From Candidatus Leptofilum proximum (lineage in GTDB: Bacteria; Chloroflexota; Anaerolineae; Promineifilales; Promineifilaceae), in contig JADJXK010000001.1 of assembly GCA_016710325.1 (NCBI GenBank), forward strand, positions 1,054,001 to 1,118,000: DNA of 64,000 nt. The letters run 5' to 3'. Below, piece after piece: positions 16,665 through 25,136 of this stretch. Position 1 is the first letter of the stretch. Each line of letters starts with the position of its first letter. The notes beneath the pieces were generated by a model. That model had not been told where the DNA came from, searched no databases, and worked only from the letters and a program-made list of their open reading frames with translations. A program made the translations under genes and the position numbers.

Positions 16665-18305
16665 TTAAACGAGAGGGAGGAGGAGTTGAACTTGGGTGCC
16701 GGGGGTGAGGGGGTGGAGGGTGATACGGCCGTTCATGCCCACCACAATCGCCTGCACAATGGCTAGGCCCAGGCCATTGCCCGGAAGATCGGCCGTGTTG
16801 CGCCCGCGATGAAAACGGCCGAACAGATGTGGCACATCTTCTTCGGGGATGCCAATACCCGTGTCGGTGATCGTGAGGCGGGCGAAGTTGTCCTCTTGAT
16901 CCAGGGCAACCATCACCTCGCCGCCCGCAGGGGTGAACTTAAGGGCATTGTCCAGCAGGTTTTGCAGCGCCTGGCGCAGCCGCAGCGGCGAACCCTGCAC
17001 CTGGAGTATGCCGTCGGGCAGGGTCAGGTCAAAGTGGATATCGCTTTGCTCGGCGCGGGAGGCGAACAGCTCGGCCGTTTCTTGCAGCAGCTGGTTCAGG
17101 TTCACAATTTCACTCTCGGCGTTTGTGTTGGCTTCGATGCGCGACAAATCCAGCAGGCTGTTCGTGAGGGTTTGCAGCCGCACGGCCTGTTCCTGGGCGC
17201 GCTCGATTTTGGCCAGCTGACCCGGTTCCAACTCGGTCTGGCGCAGCGCTTGCAGGTCGGTTTGCAGCGCGGTGAGCGGCGTGTGCAGCTCGTGGGCGGC
17301 ATCGGCGATGAACTGGCGCAGGGTGGTGATGGTGCTCTCGACCTGGTCGGCCATTTTGTTGAAGCTGCGGCCCAGCGTACCCAATTCGTCCTGGCGCTGC
17401 ACGGCCGTTCGCGCCGCCAGATCCCCATCGGCCATGCGGGTGGTCACCTGGGTAAGCGTGAGTAACGGCCGTACCAACCGGCGGCTGGCCCGCCAGCCAA
17501 CCAATCCCGCCAGCAATACCGCCACCAGCGAGGCAATCAGCCAGCCGCCAAAGACGCTTTGCAGAATGTCACGGCCGTAGGCGGGTCCCTCTGACAATTC
17601 AACAAAGCCCAGCAAACGGCCGTTGGCAGTTTCAATGGCGCGGCGCACGGTGAGGTTGGAGACGGCCGTTGCCGACGCCTCCTCACTGCCAAAACCAAAG
17701 CCAAACTGCGTACCAATCACCGGCAGCGCTGCCACGGTACTGCCGCCCTCTACTTGACGGGTGATCGTTGTGGTCCGGGTGATAGTCTCGGCCGCGCCAG
17801 GGCTGCCTGCGCCTTCGACATTGGCTGGACCCTCGTCAACAACCTCCGTGACGATACTTTCTTCGACGTTGGCAAAAAAACCGGGCTCAATCACAATGGT
17901 CGATTCCGACACATCGGCCGGGCTGGCCGCGGCAGTCTGCTCAAAGGTTTGCGCCACGCCGTCTACCTCCACCGAAACGGCAATTTGGGTGTTCTCATCC
18001 GCCAGTCGCGGATCGCCAGAATCGGCCAGCAGCGCTTCGTCGGGGGTCCACACCTGCACCCGCGTCTGCGACAAAAAAGCCAGCCCCTTCAGGTTGGCCT
18101 GCAGCTGCCCCGTTTCGTCCGTTTCCAGCAGCGGCGCCAATCGCTCGCCTATGACGTAGGCGTTGCCCGCCAAATAATCCAACTCTTGCTGGCGATAATA
18201 ACGCTGCAAGGTGATTAGCAACACTGCCCCTAGCACCAGCGTGGCGATGAGGGCAATCCCGGCATAACTCAGCGGCAGCCGCAGTCGAAGCGTTTTTGGC
18301 ATCAT
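16665..18305 (-). CDS. Sensor histidine kinase
   Basis: A 546-residue membrane kinase: first helix about 11-32, an extracytoplasmic sensor region of some 210 residues rich in Thr/Val/Glu, second helix about 252-270, HAMP domain (RRLVRPLLTLTQVTTRMADG), HisKA with FIADAAHELHTPL (His338), and an HATPase domain with N-box NLLDNALKFTPAG, DTGIGI and GNGLGL. It pairs naturally with the response regulator at 23215-23928, which lies at the other end of the same run of genes. The start is one of two adjacent ATGs (18305 or 18302); no clear ribosome binding site is seen, and the frame upstream enters a repeat hairpin. Confidence 0.93.
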   Translation of the reverse strand: MMPKTLRLRLPLSYAGIALIATLVLGAVLLITLQRYYRQQELDYLAGNAYVIGERLAPLLETDETGQLQANLKGLAFLSQTRVQVWTPDEALLADSGDPRLADENTQIAVSVEVDGVAQTFEQTAAASPADVSESTIVIEPGFFANVEESIVTEVVDEGPANVEGAGSPGAAETITRTTTITRQVEGGSTVAALPVIGTQFGFGFGSEEASATAVSNLTVRRAIETANGRLLGFVELSEGPAYGRDILQSVFGGWLIASLVAVLLAGLVGWRASRRLVRPLLTLTQVTTRMADGDLAARTAVQRQDELGTLGRSFNKMADQVESTITTLRQFIADAAHELHTPLTALQTDLQALRQTELEPGQLAKIERAQEQAVRLQTLTNSLLDLSRIEANTNAESEIVNLNQLLQETAELFASRAEQSDIHFDLTLPDGILQVQGSPLRLRQALQNLLDNALKFTPAGGEVMVALDQEDNFARLTITDTGIGIPEEDVPHLFGRFHRGRNTADLPGNGLGLAIVQAIVVGMNGRITLHPLTPGTQVQLLLPLV

Positions 18306-18324
18306 GACAAAAGTATACTGGATG

Positions 18325-18391
18325 AACCGCAAAGCACGCGAAGAACGCAAAGCATCAAAAAAGTCTTTGCGTTCTCTGCGCCCTTTGCGGT
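18325..18391. repeat. GCAAAG-word hairpin inside the exporter operon
   Basis: AACCGCAAAG...GAACGCAAAG (18325-18352) against CTTTGCGTTC...CCTTTGCGGT (18365-18391). It fills the spacer between the histidine kinase gene and the upstream gene of the same direction. A related copy lies at 20976-21046 in the same operon. Confidence 0.85.
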
Positions 18392-18397
18392 GAAAGA

Positions 18398-19015
18398 TTA
18401 TTCAAACGCGCCGCCGCCCAGCGGACCGTACACCAGCACCGTAGCCACAATCCGGTCGCCGCGCCGCTCGCCCCAGATTTCCAGCTCCAGGTTGCCCGTC
18501 ACGTCATCGGACGAGTCCACCTGGCGCACCTGCTGCACAATTTCCCGCTCGCCGCTTTCCTGCTCGGGCGGGATGCTCAGGTCGGTGACGTCGCGGTAAA
18601 TGAGGGTTTCGGGCGTGATCACCACTTCCAGCTGAGGCCCATCGGTGCGTGGGATGAGGCTGGTGCTCTCCTGGCCGGTTTCCGGGTTCACTTCGATGTC
18701 CACTTCCAGGTCGATGTTGCCCGTGCCGACCAGCAGTGTGTTATCCTCGCGGCTCACCAGCACGCCAAAGGCGGCCGCTGGCTCATCGGGCAGTTCCGGG
18801 GCGGGCAGGATGGTGGTTTGCACGGCCACGGGCGGACCGCCGTCTCGCGAGGAGACGGACTGCATGACGCGGCCCCCGCTGCGGGGAGCTTCGGCTTCAC
18901 TGCTTGCTGCTTCTGCTTCGGGGGTGAGGAGCTGTACGGCCGTATACACCCCTCCTGCCAATAATCCCAACACCACCAAAACCAATCCACCAATCAAAAT
19001 TGTTCTTTTGCTCAT
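18398..19015 (-). CDS. Membrane-anchored protein of unknown function, paralogue B of the exporter operon
   Basis: A 205-residue protein with one N-terminal membrane helix (ILIGGLVLVVLGLLAGGVY) and an extracytoplasmic rest. It is a paralogue of the next gene upstream: both share REDN followed by VGTG, EVVxT with a YxD(V/I)T segment, VQQVxRQVD and WGERRGDRIxATV near the C-terminus. The ATG overlaps the upstream stop codon (TAATG), so the pair is translationally coupled. I do not recognise the family. Its place between a sensor kinase and a MacB-type permease suggests a role in sensing or in the export complex, which is inference. Confidence 0.8.
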   Translation of the reverse strand: MSKRTILIGGLVLVVLGLLAGGVYTAVQLLTPEAEAASSEAEAPRSGGRVMQSVSSRDGGPPVAVQTTILPAPELPDEPAAAFGVLVSREDNTLLVGTGNIDLEVDIEVNPETGQESTSLIPRTDGPQLEVVITPETLIYRDVTDLSIPPEQESGEREIVQQVRQVDSSDDVTGNLELEIWGERRGDRIVATVLVYGPLGGGAFE

Positions 19016-19578
19016 TATCGACCCTCCGCAAAAACAATCACTGTTGCCGTAATCCGATCACCGCGCCGCTCGCCCCACACCAGCAGCGAGGTTCCCTGGG
19101 CCAGGTCCGATGGCGGATCGACCTGCCGTACCACCTGCTGCACGGTCTGTTCTTTTGATTCCCCCTCCGACGCGGCAAAATTCACCTTCGTGATGTCTTC
19201 ATAAAAAACCGTGTCCTGGGTCACCACAACTTCCACTTCCGGGCCGCTGTGGTCAACCGCGGTGGACGTCTCGCCGTTTTCAACCTGGACGCTGACGCTG
19301 GAATCGCCGGTACCCACAAAGTAGCTGTTATCCTCCTGCCGCAAAAAGACACCGCCCACGCCCTCATTACTGGTCGGTATTTCCGGCGCGGGCAAGAGAA
19401 CCGTCTTCACCGTTACCGGATTGCCGCTGCCATCATCAAACACATCCTCGAACACCTGAGCCCCGGCAGGCACATCGGGATCATTTTGGGCGGTGAGGAG
19501 CCGAACGGCCGTAAACGCCCCCGCGCCCAAAATGACCAACACCACCAAACCAATGCCTAACCAAACTGATCGTTTCAT
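19015..19578 (-). CDS. Membrane-anchored protein of unknown function, paralogue A of the exporter operon
   Basis: A 187-residue protein with one N-terminal membrane helix (SVWLGIGLVVLVILGAGAFT) and an extracytoplasmic beta-rich region. The conserved blocks LRQEDNSYFVGTG, VEVVVTQDTVFYEDITK, VQQVVRQVD and VWGERRGDRITATVIVF are shared with the following gene, indicating tandem duplication. The stop codon shares one base with the start of the paralogue. Family not recognised; the shared WGERRGDRI block is the most conserved segment and would be the best search query. Confidence 0.8.
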   Translation of the reverse strand: MKRSVWLGIGLVVLVILGAGAFTAVRLLTAQNDPDVPAGAQVFEDVFDDGSGNPVTVKTVLLPAPEIPTSNEGVGGVFLRQEDNSYFVGTGDSSVSVQVENGETSTAVDHSGPEVEVVVTQDTVFYEDITKVNFAASEGESKEQTVQQVVRQVDPPSDLAQGTSLLVWGERRGDRITATVIVFAEGR

Positions 19579-19626
19579 GTCAAACTCCTTTTGCGCGGTA
19601 AGAAACCGCGGCTACTAAATTTGCCA

Positions 19627-19669
19627 GGTAATCGGTGAACGGTTTACCGATTACGGTTCACCGATTACC
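19627..19669. repeat. ATTACCG-word hairpin inside the exporter operon
   Basis: GGTAATCGGTGAACGGT (19627-19643) pairs with ACGGTTCACCGATTACC (19653-19669) with one mismatch. It lies between the MacB-type permease gene and the paralogue genes that follow in the same direction. Confidence 0.85.
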
Positions 19670-19671
19670 GA

Positions 19672-20964
19672 TCACTCGTACCGTAATGCCTCAATCGGAT
19701 CGAGCCGGGACGCCCGCACCGCCGGGTAGAGGCCAAAAACCAGCCCCGTCAGCAGGGCCACGCCGAAGGCCAGGGGGATGCTGCGTGGGTCCAGCAGAGC
19801 CACACCCCGGTTGAGCGACGCCGCCAATGGAACTGAGAGAATGCCAACGGCCGTTCCCAACAATCCGCCCGCCGCGCTAATCAGCACCGCCTCCAGCAGA
19901 AACTGGCGCACGATGTCGCCCGACTGCGCCCCGACGGCCAGCCGCACACCGATTTCCCGCGTGCGCTCCGTCACGCTCACCAGCATCACATTCATGATGC
20001 CGATGCCGCCCACTACCAGCGACACCGTAGCCATCGCCGCCAGCAAGAAGGCAAAGGTACGCGCCGCCGCCTGCTGCGCCCCCAAAATTTCCTGGCGTGT
20101 CGTCAGCTCAAAATCGTCCTGGTAGTCGCCCACGTCGTCTTTTGCCACGCCGTGCCGCTGGCGCAGATAGTCGATGATTTGCTGCCGCGCCGTGGCCATT
20201 TGCGCTTCATCGCTGACGCGAGCGATGATTTGCACCGACGGTTCCTCATCAAACAGGTTCAAAATGGCGGTGCTGATGGGCAGGTAGAGCGCCTCGTTGG
20301 GCCGCAGCTGGTTGCGCAGGGTCGGATTGATCACCTCCAGCTCGGCCAGCACACCAATCACCAGGCATTTGCGCCGGTTAACCCAGATGAGTTCGTCCAG
20401 CGGCGGATCGCCTTCAAACAGGTCTTCGGCCGTTTTGTGGCCCAGCACACACACGTCGGCATTGGCAATGACTTCGGACGGGGTGAAGAAACGGCCGCTG
20501 CCCAAAAACCCATCCGGCGTCAGCGGCACGCCATCGGGCCAACCCACCGGCTGCACCTGCCCTTGGGTGATGAGATTGGCCAGGCCATCGGCCGTGGTAC
20601 CGGCCACAAACATATCCAGCACATGGCGGTCTCGGCGGATTTTGCCCTCGCCGTTCACGGACATGATGACTCGCTGCACCAGCGGAATGGTCTCCGGCAT
20701 TTGCAAGCCATCTTCAAAGGAGAGAATCTGGCCGACGGGCACCAGTTCGCCCTCGTCGATTTTTTCCTTCACGCTGATCTGCACCATGTCCGAGCCGAGG
20801 TGGCGGAAGTTGGCATCCACCGCTGCCCGCGCCCCGTTACCCAGGGCCAACATGCTAATCACCGAGGCCACGCCAATGACAATGCCCAGCGTCGTCAACG
20901 CCGCGCGCAGCTTGTTGCCCATAATGCCGTTCCAGGCGGTAACAATCGTGTTAAGTAACGTCAT
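19672..20964 (-). CDS. MacB-type ABC transporter permease (FtsX-like)
   Basis: A 430-residue permease with the MacB layout: one N-terminal membrane helix (LRAALTTLGIVIGVASVISML), the MacB periplasmic core domain of about 200 residues, and three C-terminal helices with the signature VGGIGIMNVMLVSVTERTRE and the ending LYPAVRASRLDPIEALRYE. In MacB proper the ATPase is fused; here it is a separate gene immediately upstream. Together with the adaptor this forms a MacA/MacB-type mechanotransmission exporter. The spacer to the ATPase gene (81 bases) is filled by a GCAAAG-word hairpin. Confidence 0.95.
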   Translation of the reverse strand: MTLLNTIVTAWNGIMGNKLRAALTTLGIVIGVASVISMLALGNGARAAVDANFRHLGSDMVQISVKEKIDEGELVPVGQILSFEDGLQMPETIPLVQRVIMSVNGEGKIRRDRHVLDMFVAGTTADGLANLITQGQVQPVGWPDGVPLTPDGFLGSGRFFTPSEVIANADVCVLGHKTAEDLFEGDPPLDELIWVNRRKCLVIGVLAELEVINPTLRNQLRPNEALYLPISTAILNLFDEEPSVQIIARVSDEAQMATARQQIIDYLRQRHGVAKDDVGDYQDDFELTTRQEILGAQQAAARTFAFLLAAMATVSLVVGGIGIMNVMLVSVTERTREIGVRLAVGAQSGDIVRQFLLEAVLISAAGGLLGTAVGILSVPLAASLNRGVALLDPRSIPLAFGVALLTGLVFGLYPAVRASRLDPIEALRYE

Positions 20965-20975
20965 AATTTTTTCTC

Positions 20976-21046
20976 ACCGCAAAGGGCGCAAAGCACGCAA
21001 AGGTTTTTTTCTTCTTTTTCTTTGCGCTCTTGGCGTCCTTTGCGGT
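20976..21046. repeat. GCAAAG-word hairpin between ABC ATPase and permease genes
   Basis: ACCGCAAAGGGCGCAAAG... (20976-21002) against CTTTGCGCTC...CCTTTGCGGT (21020-21046). The loop is T-rich. The right arm touches the stop codon of the ATPase gene. In a stable polycistronic mRNA this would be a processing or stabilising element, not a full terminator. Confidence 0.85.
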
Positions 21047-21735
21047 TAATTCCTTTCCTCTCGAACAATTTCGCCGTCGTGGAGGTGCAAAATACGCCGG
21101 GTGTGGCGGGCCACTTCGGGGTCGTGGGTGACAAGGATGATGGTACGGCCGTTCCCCGCCTCCGCATTCAACTCACCCAGCAGCTGCATGATGTCCGCCC
21201 CCGTTTTGCTGTCCAGGTTGCCCGTCGGCTCGTCGGCCAGGATGATAGCCGGATCGGCCACCAGGGCGCGGGCGATGGCCACGCGCTGCCGCTGCCCGCC
21301 GGACAGTTCCGTGGGGCGATGATGCATTCGATCCGCTAGACCGACTCGTTCTAATGCCGCCTCGGCCCGCTGCCGTACCGCTGGCTGGCGGCCGCCGTAC
21401 TGCAAAGGCAGCATCACGTTGGCCAGCGCCGTCAAACGCGGCAGCAGGTTAAACGTCTGGAAAACAAAACCAATCTGCCGGTTGCGAATGGTGGCCCGCT
21501 GCCGTCGAGAAAGCTGGCCCACGTCTTCACCGGCCAGAACGTAACGGCCGTCACTCGGCGAATCCAGGCAGCCCAGCAGGTGCATCAGCGTCGATTTGCC
21601 GCTGCCGGATGGCCCCATCAGGGCCATAAACTCGCCCGCGTCCACCTGGAAGCTGACGCCGCGCAGGGCACGGACCACCTGGTCGCCCATCTGGTAGTCG
21701 CGGCTCAGATCGTGCGCTTCGATGACGGCGCTCAT
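21046..21735 (-). CDS. ABC transporter ATP-binding protein, MacB/LolD type
   Basis: A 229-residue ATPase: Walker A GPSGSGKST, Q-loop in IGFVFQTFNLLPRLT, signature LSGGQRQRVAIARAL, Walker B IILADEPTGNLDS and the switch His in ILVTHDPEVA. The motif set is that of the LolD/MacB/FtsE group, which drives type VII ABC systems. The start overlaps the adaptor's stop codon by four bases (ATGA), so expression is coupled. It would energise the permease encoded just downstream. Confidence 0.96.
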   Translation of the reverse strand: MSAVIEAHDLSRDYQMGDQVVRALRGVSFQVDAGEFMALMGPSGSGKSTLMHLLGCLDSPSDGRYVLAGEDVGQLSRRQRATIRNRQIGFVFQTFNLLPRLTALANVMLPLQYGGRQPAVRQRAEAALERVGLADRMHHRPTELSGGQRQRVAIARALVADPAIILADEPTGNLDSKTGADIMQLLGELNAEAGNGRTIILVTHDPEVARHTRRILHLHDGEIVREERN

Positions 21736-23030
21736 TCGTCCACCACCTCATCACCCGGCTGCAAACCCGATTCGATGGCCATAAACACATCACCGCGCAG
21801 CCCGACAACCACTTCCCGCTCCACGCGCTGCCCGTTTTGCCACAGTTCAACAACGGCCGTACCGTCAGAACGCGGCCGCAGCAGCGTGCGCGGCAGCCGC
21901 ACCGTGTCCAGCACCTCAGCCACGATGATCGACGCATCGACCGTCATGCCGGGGAACACACCCTCGGGCAGCCGCTCGTCAATCGTTAGGTAAACGTGGT
22001 ACAGGGGACGCGCCTCACCAATGACCCGCTGCGGCACCAGGCGGGCCACCGTGCCCTGCACCGCCAGATCAGGCCGGGCGTCGAAAAACAGCTCAGCAGG
22101 TTGGCCAATCTGCACGTCGGCCAGATCTTCTTCGATCACCGTCGTGCGCACCTCGCCCAGGCTGGGATCGGCCAGCAGCACCAGGTTGGTGCCCGCGCCA
22201 ACCGCCTCGCCCGCGGTGACAAGCACCTCCAGCACCACGCCGTCAAACGGGGCGGTTAACACGGTGGCTGCGAGATTGGCTTCGGCCTGGGAAACGGCCG
22301 CTGCCAGCAGCGGATCCACCCCCGACTCCCGTAAATAATCCACCGTCAATTTGGCCCGATCCAGCTCCGTTTGCTGCGCCTCTACCTGCTGCCCCACGGC
22401 CCACTGCTGGTTCAGCACCGCGTTATACTCGGACTCGGCAATCTGGCGGTTGGCGATGGTATGCTGCCATTCCAGCCGGTACGCCTCGACCACGTCGGCG
22501 GGTTCCCAGTGGCGGTCCAGCGCCTTGTTGTACTCATTCTCGGCGCGGGCTTCGGCCTCGCGCGCCAGCTGCAAATTCACCTCGGCGGCGGTCAGTTGGG
22601 GAAACTGAGCCTGGGCGGCGCCAACCTGGGCCTCGCTGTTGGCGGCGGTCAGCTCAGCCTCGGCCAGCTGCTGCGCCAGGGCATCTTGGGCTTTGGCCAG
22701 TTCAATCTGGGCCATGTCGAGGGCATTTTGGTAGGGAGTGGGGTCAATCCGGGCGATGACGTCTCCGGCAGCAACGGCCGTTCCTGGCCTTACGTTTAGC
22801 TCGATGAGACGGCCGCTTACATCCATGCCCAGCATCTGCTGCTGGGTGCCCACCAACTGGCCCGGCGCGGTGACCGTCCGCTGCACGTCGCCCTGGGTAA
22901 CGGCGATGGTAACGGGGGCAGGTGGTAGGGTGGGAACGGCCGTTTGCTGCGACCGGTAACCCCAATACCCCGCCCCGCCAACCACCGCCAGCGCCACCAC
23001 GGCAAACAAAAAATAAATCCAACGCTTCAT
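21732..23030 (-). CDS. Periplasmic adaptor (membrane fusion) protein, MacA/HlyD type
   Basis: A 432-residue protein with an N-terminal membrane anchor (WIYFLFAVVALAVVGGAGYWG). A first lipoyl half follows (GRLIELNVRPGTAVAAGDVI), then a long alpha-helical hairpin rich in Ala/Glu/Gln (about residues 105-240) and the second lipoyl half (VLTAPFDGVVLEVLVTAGEAV). The C-terminal beta-barrel and membrane-proximal domains include VFPGMTVDASIIV. This is the usual adaptor of an ABC exporter. Upstream lies a 184-base spacer with another word-built hairpin, then the response regulator gene. Confidence 0.93.
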   Translation of the reverse strand: MKRWIYFLFAVVALAVVGGAGYWGYRSQQTAVPTLPPAPVTIAVTQGDVQRTVTAPGQLVGTQQQMLGMDVSGRLIELNVRPGTAVAAGDVIARIDPTPYQNALDMAQIELAKAQDALAQQLAEAELTAANSEAQVGAAQAQFPQLTAAEVNLQLAREAEARAENEYNKALDRHWEPADVVEAYRLEWQHTIANRQIAESEYNAVLNQQWAVGQQVEAQQTELDRAKLTVDYLRESGVDPLLAAAVSQAEANLAATVLTAPFDGVVLEVLVTAGEAVGAGTNLVLLADPSLGEVRTTVIEEDLADVQIGQPAELFFDARPDLAVQGTVARLVPQRVIGEARPLYHVYLTIDERLPEGVFPGMTVDASIIVAEVLDTVRLPRTLLRPRSDGTAVVELWQNGQRVEREVVVGLRGDVFMAIESGLQPGDEVVDE

Positions 23031-23130
23031 CGTCTGACCTCCAGAAACATGAGATCAGCATAAAGTGGCTAGATTGTGATTTGGTTATGGGGAAATTTCA
23101 GCTTCGTAATGAGTGGTTACAGTTCCGTAA

Positions 23131-23211
23131 TCAGGAAATAGGACGCAGATTACCATGATTTACCTGATCTTTTATCAGGATAATCAGGTTATCAGGAAAA
23201 TCAGCGTCCTG
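23131..23211. repeat. ATCAGG-word hairpin upstream of the adaptor gene
   Basis: AGGACGCAGATT (23140-23151) pairs with the right-hand AATCAGCGTCCT (23199-23210), with one mismatch, and the inside is filled by tandem ATCAGGATA/ATCAGGTT words. It lies between the response regulator stop and the adaptor start. It is a further word family distinct from the others. Confidence 0.7.
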
Positions 23212-23214
23212 TTT

Positions 23215-23928
23215 TTAACTTGCTAAGCGGTAGCCTACGCCGGGGACGGTGAGAATGAGGGTGGGCTGGCTGGGGTTCAGCTCTACTTTTTCGCGCAGGC
23301 GGCGGATGTGGACGTTGACGGTGCGCTCGTCTTCTACGGCCGTATCATACCCCCACGCCCCCTGCAAAATTTGTGCCCGCGTCAGCGCCTGCCCGGCGTG
23401 GCGTGCCAGGTAGACAAACAGGCGAAACTCCGTCGGCGTCAGCTCCAATTGAGCATTGCCGCGCTGAACCAGGCTGCGATCCAGGTCGATGACCAGATCG
23501 GCCACAAACAGCTGGTTGCTGTCGGCCGTGCTCGCCAGTTCGCCGTAGGCGCGGCGCAGCAGGGCACGCAGGCGGGAGAGCAGTTCGCGCAGTCCAAACG
23601 GCTTCGTTACGTAATCGTCGGCCCCCATTTCCAGCCCCAGCACTTTGTCCATCTCCTCCTGCTGCGCCGTCAGCATCAGGACCGGCTGGCGCAGCTTGTG
23701 CTGACGCAGCTGGCGGCAGAAGTCAAAGCCAGAGCCATCGGGCAAGCGCACGTCCAGAATGATAAGATGAGGCGCCTGTTCGAGTGCTAGCCGTACCCCT
23801 TCGCTGCCCAACTTGGTCCAGGTGACGCCATACCCCTCCGCTTCAAGCGCTTCCTTCAGGCTGGTGGCCACGGCCGTATCATCCTCAACAAGCAAAATGG
23901 TGTGTGATCCCTGCATGGCGACAATCAT
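23215..23928 (-). CDS. OmpR/PhoB-type response regulator
   Basis: About 237 residues. Receiver domain with the acidic pocket VEDD, phospho-acceptor Asp in LIILDVRLPDGSG (Asp55 counting from the second possible start), the conserved Thr in MLTAQQ and Lys in YVTKPF. The C-terminal winged helix has LTPTEFRLFVYLARH and RTVNVHIRRLREKVE. The start is 23928 or 23916 (MIVAMQGSHTILLVEDD); neither has a strong ribosome binding site. It is the likely partner of the histidine kinase at 16665-18305 and faces the tetR gene, whose promoter region it shares. Confidence 0.93.
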   Translation of the reverse strand: MIVAMQGSHTILLVEDDTAVATSLKEALEAEGYGVTWTKLGSEGVRLALEQAPHLIILDVRLPDGSGFDFCRQLRQHKLRQPVLMLTAQQEEMDKVLGLEMGADDYVTKPFGLRELLSRLRALLRRAYGELASTADSNQLFVADLVIDLDRSLVQRGNAQLELTPTEFRLFVYLARHAGQALTRAQILQGAWGYDTAVEDERTVNVHIRRLREKVELNPSQPTLILTVPGVGYRLAS

Positions 23929-23946
23929 AACAAGGTGATGCGCTGC

Positions 23947-23976
23947 TTGACAAACGGCCGTTGCCCATGTTACTAT
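23947..23976 (+). promoter_or_regulatory. Sigma-70-type promoter of the tetR-family gene
   Basis: TTGACA at 23947-23952 and TACTAT at 23971-23976, spacing 18 bases (TTACTA would give 17). The spacer contains one AACGGCCGTT palindrome. The expected transcription start falls at about 23983, at the edge of the operator. Confidence 0.7.
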
Positions 23977-23982
23977 CCCCAT

Positions 23983-24000
23983 ACCGACCAACCAGTCGGT
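23983..24000. promoter_or_regulatory. Putative TetR operator
   Basis: ACCGAC-CAACCA-GTCGGT: a perfect 6-base inverted repeat with 6-base centre, ending 14 bases before the ATG of the TetR-type gene and overlapping the predicted transcription start. Position and form fit an autorepression site. Confidence 0.65.
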
Positions 24001-24014
24001 CGCTAAGCAAAACT

Positions 24015-24599
24015 ATGACCGAACACGAAAGCAAAGCCCACATTTTGGCCACCGCCCTGGCCGTTTTTGCCGAAAAAGGCTTCGCCAGGGCCAGCATGAA
24101 CGACGTCGTGCGAACCAGCGGCCTGAGCAAAGGCGGCGTTTACTGGCACTTTAAGAGCAAAGATGACCTGATCACCGCCATCTTCGATCATTTTTTTGTG
24201 GAGCAGCTGGCCCAGTTGGATGAGATGCTGGCGGGTGAAGGTACGGCCGTTACCAAACTCATGCAGCTCGCCAGCCAGACCGGGCAGAGCGTAGCGGCAA
24301 TGGCCAGTCAGTTCCCCACCCCGCTGGAGTTTTACGCCCTGGCTTCCCGCGAAGCGGGGCTACAAACTCTGCTGCAAACCCACTTTCAAAGCTACGAAAC
24401 CAAAATTGCCGCCCTGGTGGCCCAGGGCATCTCCAACGGCGAGTTCCGCAGCGTAGACAGCCAGGCCACGGCCAAAACGATCGTTGCCCTGTTTGAAGGT
24501 GTCCTGCTGATTTGGGCCATCTCACCGGACCTGGTTGATTTGGGGACGCAGGTAGAAACGGCCGTTCAGCTCCTCCTCCAAGGGCTACAAACGACATGA
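24015..24599 (+). CDS. TetR/AcrR family transcriptional regulator
   Basis: A 194-residue protein. The N-terminal helix-turn-helix is canonical: ILATALAVFAEKGFARASMN, DVVRTSGLSKGGVYWHFKSK, DDLITAIFDHF. The C-terminal ligand domain is of the usual length and not assignable to a ligand. The start at 24015 (MTEHESK) is preferred over the open frame from 23961, which runs through the operator. It heads an operon with the DinB-like gene (ATGA overlap), the deazaflavin oxidoreductase and a membrane protein, and is probably self-regulated through the 23983-24000 site. Confidence 0.95.
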   Translation: MTEHESKAHILATALAVFAEKGFARASMNDVVRTSGLSKGGVYWHFKSKDDLITAIFDHFFVEQLAQLDEMLAGEGTAVTKLMQLASQTGQSVAAMASQFPTPLEFYALASREAGLQTLLQTHFQSYETKIAALVAQGISNGEFRSVDSQATAKTIVALFEGVLLIWAISPDLVDLGTQVETAVQLLLQGLQTT

Positions 24600-25117
24600 A
24601 AACCAAACAGCAGCTCGAAATCGAAATTGAAGAAACGCGCCAGCGCTTTCACCAGCTGCTGGGCAGCATCCCAGACGGTGCCTTTCACCAGCCCAGCAGC
24701 AATCCTGCCTGGACCATCGGCGAGATGCTCTACCACATGAGCATCGCTCCCCGGTTGATGGTGGCGGATGTGGCGCTGATTTTGCGACGGCCGTTCCTGC
24801 TCACCCTCCTGCCCAAACTGTTCCCCGAGCGGCTCTTCCACTGGCTTAATGCCCACGTCACCCGCTTTGGCGCACGCCATCTGGACCGCCAATTTTTGGC
24901 CAGCAAATACGACAAAGCCCACAACCGCATTCTGCAAACCTTGCGCAGCCTGGACGAAGCGGGTTTGCAAAAAAGTGTGCACTATCCGGATTGGGACCCG
25001 CTGCTGGCGGGCGATGTAACCCTGGCCTACCTGTTCGGCTACATCAAGCGCCACTTCGACAGCCACGCCGCCGACATCCATAGCGTACTGTCCAACCGCC
25101 CAGCAGGTGCAAGTTAA
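24596..25117 (+). CDS. DinB-like (four-helix, metal-binding) protein
   Basis: A 173-residue protein with the DinB/YfiT layout: a first helix (EIEIEETRQRFHQLLGSI), AWTIGEMLYHMSIAPRLM with the first histidine, and YIKRHFDSHAADI with the C-terminal histidine pair. Members bind a metal with three His and include thiol-dependent transferases such as those using mycothiol or bacillithiol. The start overlaps the TetR stop codon by four bases. A role in thiol-dependent or xenobiotic chemistry together with the next gene is inference. Confidence 0.8.
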   Translation: MKTKQQLEIEIEETRQRFHQLLGSIPDGAFHQPSSNPAWTIGEMLYHMSIAPRLMVADVALILRRPFLLTLLPKLFPERLFHWLNAHVTRFGARHLDRQFLASKYDKAHNRILQTLRSLDEAGLQKSVHYPDWDPLLAGDVTLAYLFGYIKRHFDSHAADIHSVLSNRPAGAS

Positions 25118-25136
25118 AATTAAGAGAATCAAGATC

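Noticed and set aside
16665..23928. Calling the exporter a macrolide pump
   Set aside because: MacAB-like parts are present but nothing shows the substrate, and the extra paralogues argue for another role.
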